The notes below the pieces were generated by a model, which saw only the letters and a program-made list of their open reading frames with translations, had not been told where the DNA came from and ran no database searches. A stretch of DNA of 64,000 nucleotides from Steinernema hermaphroditum (lineage: Eukaryota > Nematoda > Chromadorea > Rhabditida > Steinernematidae): contig CM059625.1 in the NCBI GenBank assembly GCA_030435675.1, forward strand, positions 7,006,001-7,070,000. The letters run 5' to 3'. The position numbers and the translations under genes were made by a program. Below are positions 35,450-47,942 of this stretch, in pieces. Position 1 is the stretch's first letter; every line of letters begins with the position of its first letter.

Positions 35450-38400
35450 GGTCAGCAGATGTAGCGGTCGGAGATACAGTACATTGAATAACGCGGCGAG
35501 CGAAGCAAGACGAAGGCGAGTGGGCAACTGAAAGGCCCCGCGAGGCGCGGACTTCTAATATTATCTGTAAAACAAATAGCATTTAAATGAATACAGAATG
35601 AGATGGGATGAGCTCGAGTTGAACACGATCGTCGCCGACGATTGAGAGCAAGAAGAAAACGCGAAGAGCAGAAAGCGTTGAGTGAAATTGAGGGATCTGC
35701 CTGGTCATCATGCAAACTGGCTGTCAGGAGCCGCCAAAGAGCTCATCGCAAACAGGTTCAAACTAATAACACAAGTCGATCAAAGCGCAACAAAAATACA
35801 ATCGTGAAAAAAACACAAGAAATGAAGTATTAGTCGGAAGAATCACGCAATTCTTCTGAGTTTACTTAAGACTTCCGAACGGTTGCCGGTAGCCTCCGTT
35901 GAAAGGCCGCGGTAGAGTCGCCGTCAACGGTGGTGCAATGGTCAAACAAGATAAATCGGCCCGAGAGGGCGGAGCCTCCGTCGGAGTCTACGAGTGCAGC
36001 GGTTCTTTCCGACGGGAATGGAACACCGTCTCGCGGAGACTGAGGCGGCGATCGGCCTTAGCCCCTCCTCCAGTGTCGCGTCTGCGCACGGTGCGCGAAA
36101 CGGCGGCGGCCCCGACAGTGATGAAATGGTGGCGGAGAGGATTAGCATGGATAAATCAACGGAGGGCGCCGCCGGTAGGGGGCACATGACGGCGGCATTT
36201 TGGCGTTTGCCGCGCGGGCGGTCAAGAGAGGTGTTCAAGCGGATAAATGAGGACGATGATCTGCGCCAGGGCGGCCCTCTTTTGTCTCTGACCACCGAAA
36301 CGCGACTTTTTCGCGCAGTATGATTGATCTCCGGATGTGCATTTGGGTGGAAGGAACAAATCGTCCGGAACGGGCGAAACCATTGCTTGTAGAGAGCCGC
36401 CGTCCTCAGAAGGAAGCCGAATCTGAACTGCTGAGTTGCGTTTTCATCAGTACCACACTCATGCACTCAGTCAGCAATTATGAGGGGGCGAAACGGCAAA
36501 CGTAAATTGGCCCCGAAAGACTTAAACCCCACAGATCGGCCGAAGAAAATTGAGAATTGCGCAGTCGAAATGCGGTCGTTATCGTCGTCGTTAATCTCGA
36601 CGCTTTCCTTTTTTGCGGCCCTAAAAAACGTTCCTAATTTTGGGGATAAATCGGATAATTGAGGCGATTGAGCCGGCAAAGGTAGAAATTAGAAAAAGGA
36701 TGCGAAGCCCTCGAGGTGCGGGCTTAAAGTGTGAAGCGGGACAAGCATGCGTCGCACGTCTTTTGTGCGCGAGGTTACAGGGCCACGGGGAACTCGCTAC
36801 CGACCCTTCGAAGACGCACATGACGAATAGTGGCCCATCACACATCGACATATTAGCATCAATCAAAACACGCCATAAATCGTGTTATTAACACAAAAGT
36901 CAGGATTTACGACGGTCCTCATGTCAGTTGTACCTCCACCTTCTTCGGTGGCTGTAAAAGCAATGACTACTTGCCACAATCATCGACCGTAATATTCTGA
37001 TTTGCCACATCGCAACACGAAGCGGAAACACAGACGCCACGAAGCACTTAACGCCAAAAAATAGCAACAAAGGAGAACGGAAATTCGGCACGGTTGGCTG
37101 TGCGACCTTGTGGGGTAGTAAATGCACTTTCGGAGGCGAGTCGCAGTCGTTTTGCGATCCGCGGCGTCTGAGACGGAGTAGGGAGGAGACGTGATTTGCA
37201 TATGGAAAAAAGCGCAAAGTCAGACGGGGCAGCGCAGAGGTTCAATGTAAGGAGCCGTTTGATGTGGACCCGAAGGCTCTCACCCCACGATCACAAGTGC
37301 AAACTTGATGGAGGGAGTACCGAGGGATGGGGACGGTCGAACGAAGGCGATCACCCTGAGAAGCACGTATTTTTATGGCGTCTTTGGGAAGAAGATGTCC
37401 GCGCTCGGGCATTTGGACACACAAAAGGAGGTAAAGGAACGGCAGGGAGGACCTTATTCGCCAAATCAAAACGTGTGGAAAGTGAACAGAGGACACACAA
37501 GGGTTGTAAAGCCGATGCAAATTACGGGAACATCGCCCATGCATTTCCACGCTCTTCCATTTTCGCGCTCCTACTCCTCTCACTCGTCGAAATTAATTTG
37601 AATAGTTGAAACATTTTGCGCGCTTGAGCGCTTCCTGCGTGTGATCCAATTGGCCGAGTAAAACTGTGCGCCCTGGTGGGCCGCGCGGACAGCGCCATTT
37701 TAGTACGTTTGCGTCGAAAAAGTATGATTAATTGGTGAACACTCGGGCCGCTCATACGCGCGAACTTTTTTCGCGACAACTCTGGACTCAGTAATGAGAC
37801 CCGTCATGCGATGGTATTGAGGGTATTGAGGGCCCAGAAGCAGGACGAACGGGACGTTTAATAATGTGTCTGTCAATTGCATCTAAGAGAATAAATCATA
37901 AAACGCGCGAGGCCGCTATTGCCACATTCTTGGCGGGTTGTCATCACTCAACCGGGAAAAGAAATGCTTGCTCATTGGGGAATAGTTATAGGGTGGGAAG
38001 GAGAAGCCGGGAAGAGGCAAGGCACTCCCGGCCAACGAGGAACGAACGTGTCAGTACGGCCATCGTAAAAAGTGTCCAACTTCCGAGGACTGAGGGTGGG
38101 ACAAAGAGATGAACACGGAGGGCAATTTCAAAAATTGAGAAGTAATTGGTTCTGCGCAAAGAATAAGAAGCAAAGATGCTCCTTTAATTAAGCAATCATG
38201 GAGAAGAAGGCCAACACGACGGCGGGACGCCAAGCACTACGGGCCGTGGTGTCAGCTGAATGACCAGCGGTGCAGACGTTGTTGCTGATAAGGGCCGCGC
38301 GAAACGACAGACCGTAAAACGTATTTGCATACATACTCATCGGCAAGTGGTCTCTGTCAGCAGTGCCAAATCGAAACCCCATTTATGGCCCGCAGGCGCT

Positions 38401-40251
38401 TAGACAAACACCTCTGCCGCTCTTCTCTTCCGGTAATCGTATCCTCTTAAGAAAAGCCGCCGGGAAGAGAACGTAAACGTTGGTTGCGATCTGTTTTACG
38501 GATCTCCGTGCGATTGCGATTGACTTTCGTAACAAAGGTGACTAATGTAAAACAAAACATAGAGAAATGAAAGAATCGGGCAGTCAAAAGAAAGAGCAAC
38601 CTTATCATCACAGAGAACAGCGGCCGACGCCGCGTTGGAGGGACCGTATCCGATTCGGAAGAGCCAGTCGATACCAGAGAAATGATTGCGGCATGAGTCA
38701 GCGGTGGCTGAGACGATCAGCGTCGTCTGTCCGACGCTTTTCGTCCGCACTTTTTGCCGTCTTGGGAAAGAAAGAACGCGCGCTGGTAGCGCCGGCGCCA
38801 CGGTGACTTCATGTGCCAAACGGTACTTGGACGGGCAAAAACGCGCCGAATAGTCTTTGTGACAGCGCGAATGAGCGACCGCGCGTGAAGGCACCAACGG
38901 TTTTGCATATGGGCACGCAGCACGAAGAGGATCGAATCGAATTATCTGTTGAACAAAAGCGCGTCTTCAGCACTTCGTCAAGCTTCAGTGAACGCCGAAC
39001 CCACGGGCATTGTTTTGAAACTGTCAAAAACGAGATTGAACCCTCGATCCCAGCAAATATTTACATTACGCTCGCGCGACGTCACCGGTGTCCACCGAAC
39101 GCCGCCGTCCGATCCCGGGGCTTCTGCGAAGCGCTTCCCTTGTTTCAGGGGAGATTATGGAAATTCATGAGAAGCGGACAATTTGTGAGCAAGGGTCGGT
39201 TCGTTAGAGGTGGACGAGAAATGAATGGTCAAGCAAGCGCAAAGGGAGATAAATAAACAACGCGCGTGTGAATAATCTTGGGTCGTCGAGAACGACGAAC
39301 GCCAAAGAGGACTACAGCCGATGATGGATATCGTTTGAGGGCAGCACGAATTAATCATTTATAAGATAATATTTTGACAAGTGGGGACCTTCAAGGAAGG
39401 CAAAGGTGACCGCAGAAGTTCGGCGATTAGAGTCGTCGCGCAGATGTTCACGCGAGGCGGATGTCTCCTCGCCCCTCGGTCGACTACGGTGGCGACTGTC
39501 GTTAGCGGCGTCGACAAAAACTTTGCCGCGCGCTGACCGAAAGCGGTGCAATTCAATTTCCGTCTTCTGTTACGAATACTGTGTGGGAACGAGGGAGAGG
39601 GTGACACATGAGTTGTCGGAGGCGAAGTGTTGAGCTGGCCGAAGTTCCCTGTCACTGTCAGAGTTTAGTCATCCGATTCGGGAAAAACAACAATCTCCTG
39701 CTGGCGCATTCCACTTCAAAGAAAAGACTGTTTATGTGTGCGTCCTGGGAACCGCATCAGGTCGTCCCCACAGTCTCAGTGTCCACCTTCTGTTGCGCCG
39801 AACAAAGAAGAAACGCCGTAATTATCGCCGAATATCTCGCCCGCACGCCTAACCACCAAAGGAGATAATCTCACAATTACAAAGCCACCGATCGTGCGGC
39901 TTGGAAAAACGGACACCGATTGCGGGAGTCGCCGCCACGCGCTGACTTTCTCAGACTGCTCGGCACCACAGGTGACTTCTAATCCGATCGCTAATGACCG
40001 TCTCCCGTCGCCACTTCTGATCACTGCCGCATGCTTAATTAGACACAGTTAATACAACGTTGACGGATACCCTACTTGTTACGCAACCGCCACTCGTTTC
40101 GTGCCTCTGACCAGTAGAGACCTTCAGATCGCGTTAACAACTACCGGCGCTTTCGCCTTTCTTCCTCAAAAAACAACAATTCCACTAATTTGCGTGTGCG
40201 CGCCCGTCTTTGTGTGGCGCTAATTAGCAACTGCTCCGACGATCGCCGACT

Positions 40252-40289
40252 CCGTTCGCCATCTTCGGCCTTCCGAAGACGGCGAACGG
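40252..40289. repeat. 17-bp near-perfect inverted repeat with 4-nt loop
   Basis: Arms 40252-40268 (CCGTTCGCCATCTTCGG) and 40273-40289 pair at 16 of 17 positions around the loop CCTT. It could form a cruciform or an RNA hairpin. Nothing around it shows a transcript. Confidence 0.85.
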
Positions 40290-43200
40290 ACAGTCGCCGC
40301 CAAAGACGCGTACGTGACCTTCGTCTTTGTGCGGCAACAGATAGCGAAAGGAAAGAGCCGAATTAATTATGATTTAATTACGTGGTCAGCACGGGCAAGC
40401 AGAGGCCGAAATGAAATTTGCAAACCGTAAAATATTTTACGACGAAATCCCAAAAGTGAAAAGCCGCTCGCTTCCCGATTACGATTTCTTTATTGGTTTA
40501 AGAGTCAAGAGCATTAATATTATTGAAATGGGCTTTAAAAAGTTCGTAATGAAAAGGTAGCCAAGGTTAGGTTCTGGAAGCGGTTTAGTAACTTTGCGTC
40601 TGGTTGATGAGTCAACCAGAGTGTTTTTAAGGATGCCAAATATTGTGAGTAACTTTATTCTTCATCCAAAAAAGGCATGGTAAAAAATTTTGAATTATGG
40701 TTTGATGTGCTATTCTGCTTCTCTGGAAAACAGCACACAGAGTTTGTAGCAACTAGAGGTCTTATGTTTTTTATTGATATTTTGCATCTAACGTCTCAAT
40801 TTTAGCTACTGCCTGACTTTCAGCTCATAACCTAATATGTTTTCCTTGCAGTATTTCCGTTATGTTGTTATGATAGAGCATGATCTTGACTCTAATCTGC
40901 AATAACGACTGTTTTCAACTGACTATTCGCCCGTTTACGATGGTCAGTTCGAGTTTATCGTGATGACCGGATATACAGACATGACCGCCAATCAGTTTCC
41001 CATTGATCGCTCTCGGGTTCATCTCCACATCACTAAAACAACCGTAAAAGGCATGACGAAGTGTAATTGGGGGATTTGGCGCGCGGTTGAAGGTCAGCTC
41101 AGAATAACGTCGGGGAGGGCAAAAAAGAGCGCATCTGCCGACGATCGTATGATACGATGACCGCTGGTGACCACGACCCATGGCGGGAGACAAAAGGAGT
41201 ATGAGGGACTGTTTCTTGATGAGATGAACACGACGCTTGGTTGAGGACACGTGCAACAGAAGTCGGAAGGGCCTAACGACATTACCTAGCCGACAAGTGG
41301 AAATTGTAGAAAAAAGCGGTACGAGTCTTCCATCCATCAGCTATCCGAAACAATTCTTCTCATCTGCGAGCAATTTAGATGAAAAAACAGTATTTAATCT
41401 GTATTAGGCTCCGTCCTATGATTTAGGATTCATATATCGACGTGCTAATAGCAGTTCTAATCGGTTTTCGAGACGACTCATGTTAACGCGCAACTAATCT
41501 AGTGTGAATCTAGATATCGTGCTTTGAGTTTAAGTCGTAATTACTTTAGATAACAAACGAATGACATTTAGCAGACTATTAACGGCTCGAGATCACTTAT
41601 CTACGGATTTGTCAAAACTGTTGCGCAAAAAAAAGAATAACAGACGTGCTTCCCAACAGAGTCTGCAGATTTGCAAACGCGATAACGACCCTCGCCAGGA
41701 CAGAACTACCTTTATCCGTCGATATGGGCGATTGAGTGATGCGCGATGAAAAACGAGAAGTTCAGGTCGCTCGACTCAGATAGACACCTTTCCACAATTG
41801 TATGTCGCTAATCGGACGATAATTAGTCGGTTGAGGGGAAAGGAGCTAGTTCGAAGCGATTTGGACAAATAAGACGCTATACGATCCGTCCGTTTTCTGT
41901 TAATCCCCTGTGTACATAGACACAATTGGTCGCTAGCAGAAAGGCACTGCTGTTACTGTAGGCGTCCGACCGTAATTGATGGACGGAGCAAAGTGAGCGT
42001 AAATAGAAGCGGTGCTACTCGAAGGTCCAAAAGGACGTCGGAGCGTGGAGGTTTCCATCGGATACGGCGAGATAAAAGATCGCCGTTGATTTTGATTGGC
42101 GTCGCAAAGTATTTCCGACGTCACGTTGCACAATGAGTCCTTCGGCGCATTAATCATGCGCCAGATAGCGGAGGTGGCCCTTTGACCTCTCGCGCACATG
42201 CGTCACCGAGGTTAGCCGAAGTTTTGCATAAACAAGCAAAGGCTGAGGGAAGGTAATTCAGAAGAAACACGAGACTAACGGGCGGTCCAATACACATCAT
42301 CTTGGGGCATAATTTTGTTCAATACAATACGATGTTTAAAACAAGAAACCTAAGAGTAATTCTTGTCATTTCTCTTTTGATAAATACGGTCTCTCATTTT
42401 TACCTAGCCCCAACGAATCCGGACCACCAACAATAAAGTTGGATATCCTCGATTAGGAACAAATGAACTGTTGACATGAAGACACTGTCCACAAACATTA
42501 TTCATGGCAACAATACTGTAATTATTGTCATTAGTTAATTTATTCCGCCTATAATCTGATTATCGAAACACGCACTGAGACAAATGGGACGCGGGGACAT
42601 GAATAATTGGCAACAATTGCGACGAGAGACCGTGTGTCACGACATCGCATCGACAGTCCCGCGACAAAGGTCATGTTGCCTCGTGCATGAGAAGCATCCT
42701 CCGGGGCATCTGCCGCTTCCTTGTTGTCGTGCTACGCCTTCTGTCGCCGGCCTATGTCTACAGTCGGTAATTGAGTGCTATGCGACATTGCGCAACGTGG
42801 AAGTGGCGCTTGGAAGAGGATAATCGGTTGAAAAACGAAGATCAGATTACGAAGATTAGCACACCTGTGCTCCATTTGACTCAGAGGTTAATCCATTCTG
42901 ATAACAGGTGCTGGAAGTGGTCGCCAATTAGCTTCCTAGCCCAATTCTGTTTTGTAGGTACATATTAAATAAAAACACTGTGAACTGGGGTTGAATAGGG
43001 TCTTCCCCTAAGAAAGTTGCCCCTTTCATGTGTTTTGTAAAAGAAGAATTCTTTTTATGCATTCGGCCAACGTGCGAACAGCATCTATTGTACGTGTGAG
43101 CTTTGTGCACCGTAGCAACAACGGCTACAGGACGTGATCCCGTCTAATCCGAAGAGTACAACGGTCTTTTAAATTCCTTTCTTCTTCCTTTTAAAAATTA

Positions 43201-45274
43201 CTGTAGGTGCTAATCGATTGCTATGATCTGCGGCACACAGACGACACATTCCAGTTGATCTGTAACCGTCTCATTCAAAACAAGATGAAATTCATTTATG
43301 AAATTCAGATGAAATTCAGCACATTGAGCTATTACAGCTCTCTTTTTAACAACTTTACGAAGCGTTTGAACAAATGTAAAAATAAACCAATTTCGAATTT
43401 TCTCTTTTGTTTCCGGGCTAGCAGCTATATTTCCGATGTTAATTCCTCTAAAGGACTTCGGACTTCCTTCGACATGACCTAACACCACAGAGTGCGGGAA
43501 GCATTTGTCTTTTTCGCCCTTTTTTCCTCTTCCCGCTTCTTCAGCATGCACTCTTCATTCCATGATGAATGACAGGACGGACTCATCGATATAGTATAGG
43601 CGCCTTTATTGCTTTGTTTTCAAAGCCCTAGGGCGCAATGGCCCTCTCAGACCGTCGCTCCCTGCTCTGCGGTGAGCAAATGTCCTGTGTGTTTTTCCTT
43701 CGGTGCGCCCAACACACCAACTTTCCGTTGTTTTTGTCAGAGCCTCCTGTTCGAAGATTGGAGATGGCACTGACTGAGGCTGTTTAATAGCCTCTGATGC
43801 CTTTTACCCACAAGACTTCCCCCATTCTTCCGTCGAAGTTTTCAACAAAAATGCTTTGAATCTTTTCTCAGATGGTACTAAAATATCTGACGTTTTACAT
43901 TGTATTGTGTTGTGTGATCGATTGTGATCGCGAAATTTCGTTTAGATCTTGAGCAAGTCAGATGAAGCAGCTAAAGCTTTGTTACGTCACTGTAAAAAGT
44001 AACGTTACCTGAAACGCGCATTTCTACGTCCTAGGCGCCCATTAGCAGCAATGTTTTAACCAGCGCAGTTCCCGTTTACTGCGTGTCGAGAGAAAACAAA
44101 GGTAAGACTGGTCCAAATTTGATTTATGGCAACAATCGTACAAAGACCACGCTCAGTGTTAGCGGCCGTAATTGGAAAAACGCGATTGATTTGACAGTAA
44201 ACGCTCTGTACAACAGAAATGTCATGTGCCAGGATGTGTGTATATTCCAGTTCCATTTCAGCAAAGCGATTCCAATTACTGTAGCTGAAGTAAAATTAAT
44301 CGTGTTGTTCAATAAGTCTATCCGTTTTCCAAATATGATGTTTTAATATCATCCAGTTACGATTCGAGAAACAAGTCAAAATTCTACTTTTAAATTTTTT
44401 GGAGCGCTTAGTTTTGGATCAGCTGCATTAACCTGTCGTGGAAGTGTGAAACTCGTTTTGGAAAGTCTGACTAATCTGTCGAAAGGCTGTTCTGCGACTG
44501 GATATAAGTGAATCACACCTCTTGATTTGAGCCTTAGGGGTGGGTACGAAAGGAGCTATAAATGATACCCGCTGAACGGTCAGCTGTGCTTTCTCAACTC
44601 GGTCACATCCCCAAAGAAACATCATCAAATTAGATTCTCCCCAATTGTCGCGCCGAGCAACAAAGGTTCCTGTTCTGCGCGTCCACCTTTCACTTTTGTT
44701 CGCCTAGCTCGGACATTCAAGATTTCGACGTTTTTCCAACCCAGACTCCGTTTCTTGTGTCAAAGGTCAGTGAAAACGATCAGCGCCGTGACTGGTCGAT
44801 CAGCCCGAGGCGACTTCCCAAGATCCGGGGTCGCGCGCGGGCGAGAGAAGATTCTGCCGAAGAAAACAACAATGCATTTAAGACCTCCTTTCTTTTTTAA
44901 TCCGCCGTACACTTCCCCTTTGTGCATTTCACCACTATCGCTGCAGAATACACCTGCGTTTGTTTTCGTGCATTCGTGCTGTCTCTTATACTTGTTCTTC
45001 CTTTTGGAGCTGTGTTTATGTGGAATGGATTACATTCATGTGCGGATGGTTAGTTGTTTTACTGCGTGTCACGTTGATCTGACACAGAGATTTATTTACT
45101 CATAGTTACTTTTCCTTCTGCGCCAGTTCTTATTACTGCGTTGGGTCGAGAGGTGTTTGTGAATTCTGTTACTGTCCGAGCATTTCCAATGTTCTTTCTT
45201 CTCTCTTCGGTCTTCCATCATAAATTCCTATAGCATATTTTCGATATTATCATTGCTTTCTTGCTACAGTACTA

Positions 45275-45466
45275 TCAGCAAACAGACTCCAAGAGTCTTT
45301 GTTTTCCAAATATCGCAACATTGTCTCCGTAAACCGGACAGGCTCCGTTCCCACACACCTTGACCCTCCCCGTGATTGGGTTTCCTCCACAGGCGATTCC
45401 CCGCCGAGCTGGCTTGTCCACGCACAAAGACATCTCCTCGCACTCTCCTTTCTTGCCGTGGGGCAC
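45275..45466 (-). CDS. Possible exon of a cysteine-rich secreted protein
   Basis: I do not recognise this sequence. A minus-strand frame ends with TGA at 45275 and encodes GECEEMSLCVDKPARRG...ACGGNPITGR...KVCGNGACPVYGD and ends LLESVC. It has six cysteines spaced C-x5-C-x10-C-x11-C-x4-C-x21-C, which looks like a disulfide-rich module rather than chance. An in-frame stop lies just upstream, so the coding part would start after a splice acceptor (AAGAAAG or GGCAAG). No signal-peptide exon was found. Treat as a hypothesis. Confidence 0.3.
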   Translation of the reverse strand: MPHGKKGECEEMSLCVDKPARRGIACGGNPITGRVKVCGNGACPVYGDNVAIFGKQRLLESVC

Positions 45467-45716
45467 GCGTATGTCGCGTTACATTGATGAATCGTCGTCA
45501 CGTTCGTCATTTTGGGTCATTTTGCGCCAGTCGGTTCGTCTTTTTGTGCATATTTATTTATTTAATACGTTCGCTGCCTTTGATCGACGCGATCGCATTT
45601 TGAAAAACGGGAAGATTCTGAAGGAACCGTTCCGTGCACGCACGAATCTTGTCGTCAAGGACAGTCATTTCAGATATGAGCACTTGGGTAAAACCTAAAC
45701 GAACAGAAAGAAGATA

Positions 45717-46549
45717 ATGTACGTTCTATTAGTGTCCGCCGTCGTTTTGACTTCGCATCTAGTCGATGGCCTTGTGGTAGGTTAAAAGTCAAATTATTCA
45801 GTAAAACTCATTGATTGTTCAGTGTCTGAATAAAGGGATTCCTGTTCTGTCGGAAGCCGCTGAGATCGTGTGCAAGTGTTCACTTGGCTACACGGGTACT
45901 TTCTGCGAGCAGCGGACGTTTGCTGATTATGCGGTAAGTTCCGTTATGACCATTGCAAACTTTATGGACTTGTTGTGATGGATAGCCCATGACGATCCGT
46001 GGCCTATCCATAATCCACGAATGAAAACGACCAAAAAACAAAAGAAATGAAAAAGATGACCATCTACGAAGCCGTGAACCCTGATCCTTGTTTTTCCATC
46101 CACCTATGTTTTATACCATTCATCCATGTCCATATGCATGCTTCACATCTACACCTGATCAAACGTTTGGATCAGTTTTCTCGCTTTTGCACTAGATGTT
46201 TAACAAGATGGCACCTAATCGAAAGATACCATTGAAGAGGAAATGGCAAGAATGTATCGGTACTGGTCCATAATTTCAGATTTCGCGCTACGACCGTACG
46301 AGTCTCACGAACCTTCTCCTGTGTGCCTTCTTCCTTCTCGTCTTGCCATCGCTGATTTCCTACGCCTGCCGCTCTATTTACCACTTCTTCATGCGATTCA
46401 AACCGTCGGAGCAAGACAGCACCGTGTCGGCCGCCGACTCGCACTCGACGCCTCCACCTGGCTACTACGAGGTGACTCTCGAGGAACAGCCGCCCGCTTA
46501 CGACACTGTCGTCACGTCGTCGAAGCTCGGAGCCGTGCACATCGTCTAG
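45717..46549 (+). CDS. Small type I membrane protein: degenerate EGF module, one helix, PPxY tail
   Basis: I do not recognise a named orthologue. Three exons (45717-45776, 45823-45933, 46280-46549) join in phase 0 into 146 residues. Exon 1 is a signal peptide (MYVLLVSAVVLTSHLVDG). Exon 2 is an EGF-like module with CLNKG, then CKCSLGYTGTFCE, which has the typical C-x-C-x8-C ending. Exon 3 starts with a transmembrane helix (LTNLLLCAFFLLVLPSLISY) and continues with a cytoplasmic tail. The tail contains PPPGYYEV and PPAYDTVV, two PPxY-like motifs that bind WW domains of Nedd4-type ubiquitin ligases (the first is PPGY). The layout resembles EGF-family ligands or small Nedd4 adaptors. The EGF module has four rather than six cysteines. 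The gene ends toward the convergent PDF-like gene. Confidence 0.8.
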
Positions 46550-46926
46550 ACCATAATAATGCCGTTTCCCCCGTATCTGGTCTTTGCTCTTTACTCTCCC
46601 ACTCAGTGTCGCTCGAACTCCGATTTTTGTCGTCGGCGGATATCTGAGATATGCCGAGATTAGCTCCCGCGCGCACTTCTTCTTTTAATATTATTAATTA
46701 GACGAGCGTGCGAACTTGAAATTCGAGTGCCCCTCACCAACAAGACAGCTCAAATCTTTAATGTAAATACTAGACCGAACTCCAAGCGTGTACATTGTAT
46801 TAAGCCGTTTCTTGCCTTCCTTAGCCCGACACGAAGTGCTTTCTAATCCAGCGACAAGTGCAATTTACTAACTGTTAGTCACCACAAATACGGATCTTGT
46901 TTCTAGCGTGTCTCTAGCTATAAAAT

Positions 46927-46932
46927 AATAAA
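46927..46932 (+). terminator. Polyadenylation signal AATAAA of the EGF/PPxY gene
   Basis: An AATAAA in an A/T-rich run lies 378 bp downstream of the stop codon of the plus-strand EGF/PPxY gene and before the convergent gene. Confidence 0.55.
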
Positions 46933-47099
46933 CCATGTCCATCATTTCAACCACCCTATTCGCATGTTTCATTGCAAAGACTCGGCTGAACAGAAGTCGC
47001 TTATGTGGCTATATAGAACAGAGTGGAACAGGATGAGATCAGCTTAGACAAGCTACACTCGGTAGTAGAGGAAATGATGGCCGTTTGAGTACGGTAGCG

Positions 47100-47942
47100 T
47101 CAACCCAGCCAGGTGTTCCGAAGGAGGGAGTTTATCTCTTGTTCGCTGACGCGCTTGCGAAGCATCACTTCAGGCCGGTCGAAGAGGCTCAGTCGAAGAC
47201 GGTGTCGCGCCATCGGAGGAAACGATGAGCGGACGTCGCCCGATTCCTCGAAACCGTAATAGTCGTTCGCTCCCTAAAACGATCGTGATCTTGTAGGGAT
47301 GCAGAGTGCAAAGAGTCACAGGCATTTCTTTACCGGAAACCTAGAATTTCCTATGTGTTCGCCTCACGAATCTCGTGCATTTTGGATATCTTTTCCCGGG
47401 AATTCGTGCTTGTTTTTGTAAAATGACGACCACGATTGCGAGAAATAAATAAGACTTGGAGGAGAAAACTCGCAAAAATACGCTAATATTTCATGTGTTC
47501 CCACTTATTGTGACGTTGATGCATCCTCATCTTACGCAATTCGTCAGCTAAAGTAGCTTGTGGCCTAATTACGTTGTCTTCGGCCTAGGGAACCGAGATT
47601 GATAGAAAGAGGAAAAGCAATGGTCATTAACTCAAAGGGCCCTTCGGCATGCGACATGACCAACTTCTTCACGAGGTTTCAATAATTACACCGACTTGGT
47701 GCAATTGTCGCCCCCTCACCCTACTCGGCGCAACCCAGAAGTGTATCAAACAGATTGTGCATACAAACAGGAGTGTTTTCCAAGGGTGTGGGGCTGGGAA
47801 AGTGGTGACGTAATGAAGAGTTCCTTTGCTGCACCCGGTAATCCCCTTTACCGAGTAATAGACTTACCGACTGCGCGCGAACGCACATCGCGCACAGAAA
47901 GATGGCGAGCACGACGAAGAACAGTGAGCGACAAGAATCCAT
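47100..47942 (-). CDS. Neuropeptide precursor with a PDF-like amidated C-terminal peptide
   Basis: Exon 1 (47868-47942) encodes a signal peptide MDSCRSLFFVVLAIFLCAM and ends at a GTAAGT donor in phase 0. After a 594-bp intron the TTTTAG acceptor opens exon 2 (47273-47100) in phase 0. The spliced product has 82 residues: signal peptide, a spacer of about 40 residues (GANDYYGFEESG...PEVML), an RKR convertase site, then VSEQEINSLLRNTWLG and the stop. Cleavage after RKR and amidation using the terminal glycine would release a 15-residue peptide. Its SE-x-INSLL core matches pigment-dispersing factor peptides, whose insect form starts NSELINSLL and also follows RKR at the end of the precursor. PDF peptides are usually 18 or more residues, so this one is short. 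Function is inferred from this resemblance only. Confidence 0.72.

Larger units (their letters stand above)
35450..45716. other. 10-kb gene-poor region upstream of latrophilin
   Basis: No gene could be supported across these 10 kb except a weak cysteine-rich frame at 45275-45466. It is the divergent spacer between latrophilin (minus) and the small EGF/PPxY gene (plus). It likely carries the latrophilin promoter and enhancers, because it is several times longer than any other gap in the window. The 35.5-42.2 kb part has many short GC-rich open frames on both strands that lack domains, splice logic or length. One strong hairpin lies at 40252-40289. Confidence 0.5.

Noticed and set aside
35900..40030. 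Many GC-rich frames of 60-170 codons on both strands
   Set aside because: They overlap on opposite strands, lack domains and show no intron logic. They are expected from low stop-codon density in GC-rich DNA.
45978..46011. 8-bp inverted repeat ATGGATAG...CTATCCAT in the EGF/PPxY intron
   Set aside because: Too short to distinguish from chance, and no associated feature.
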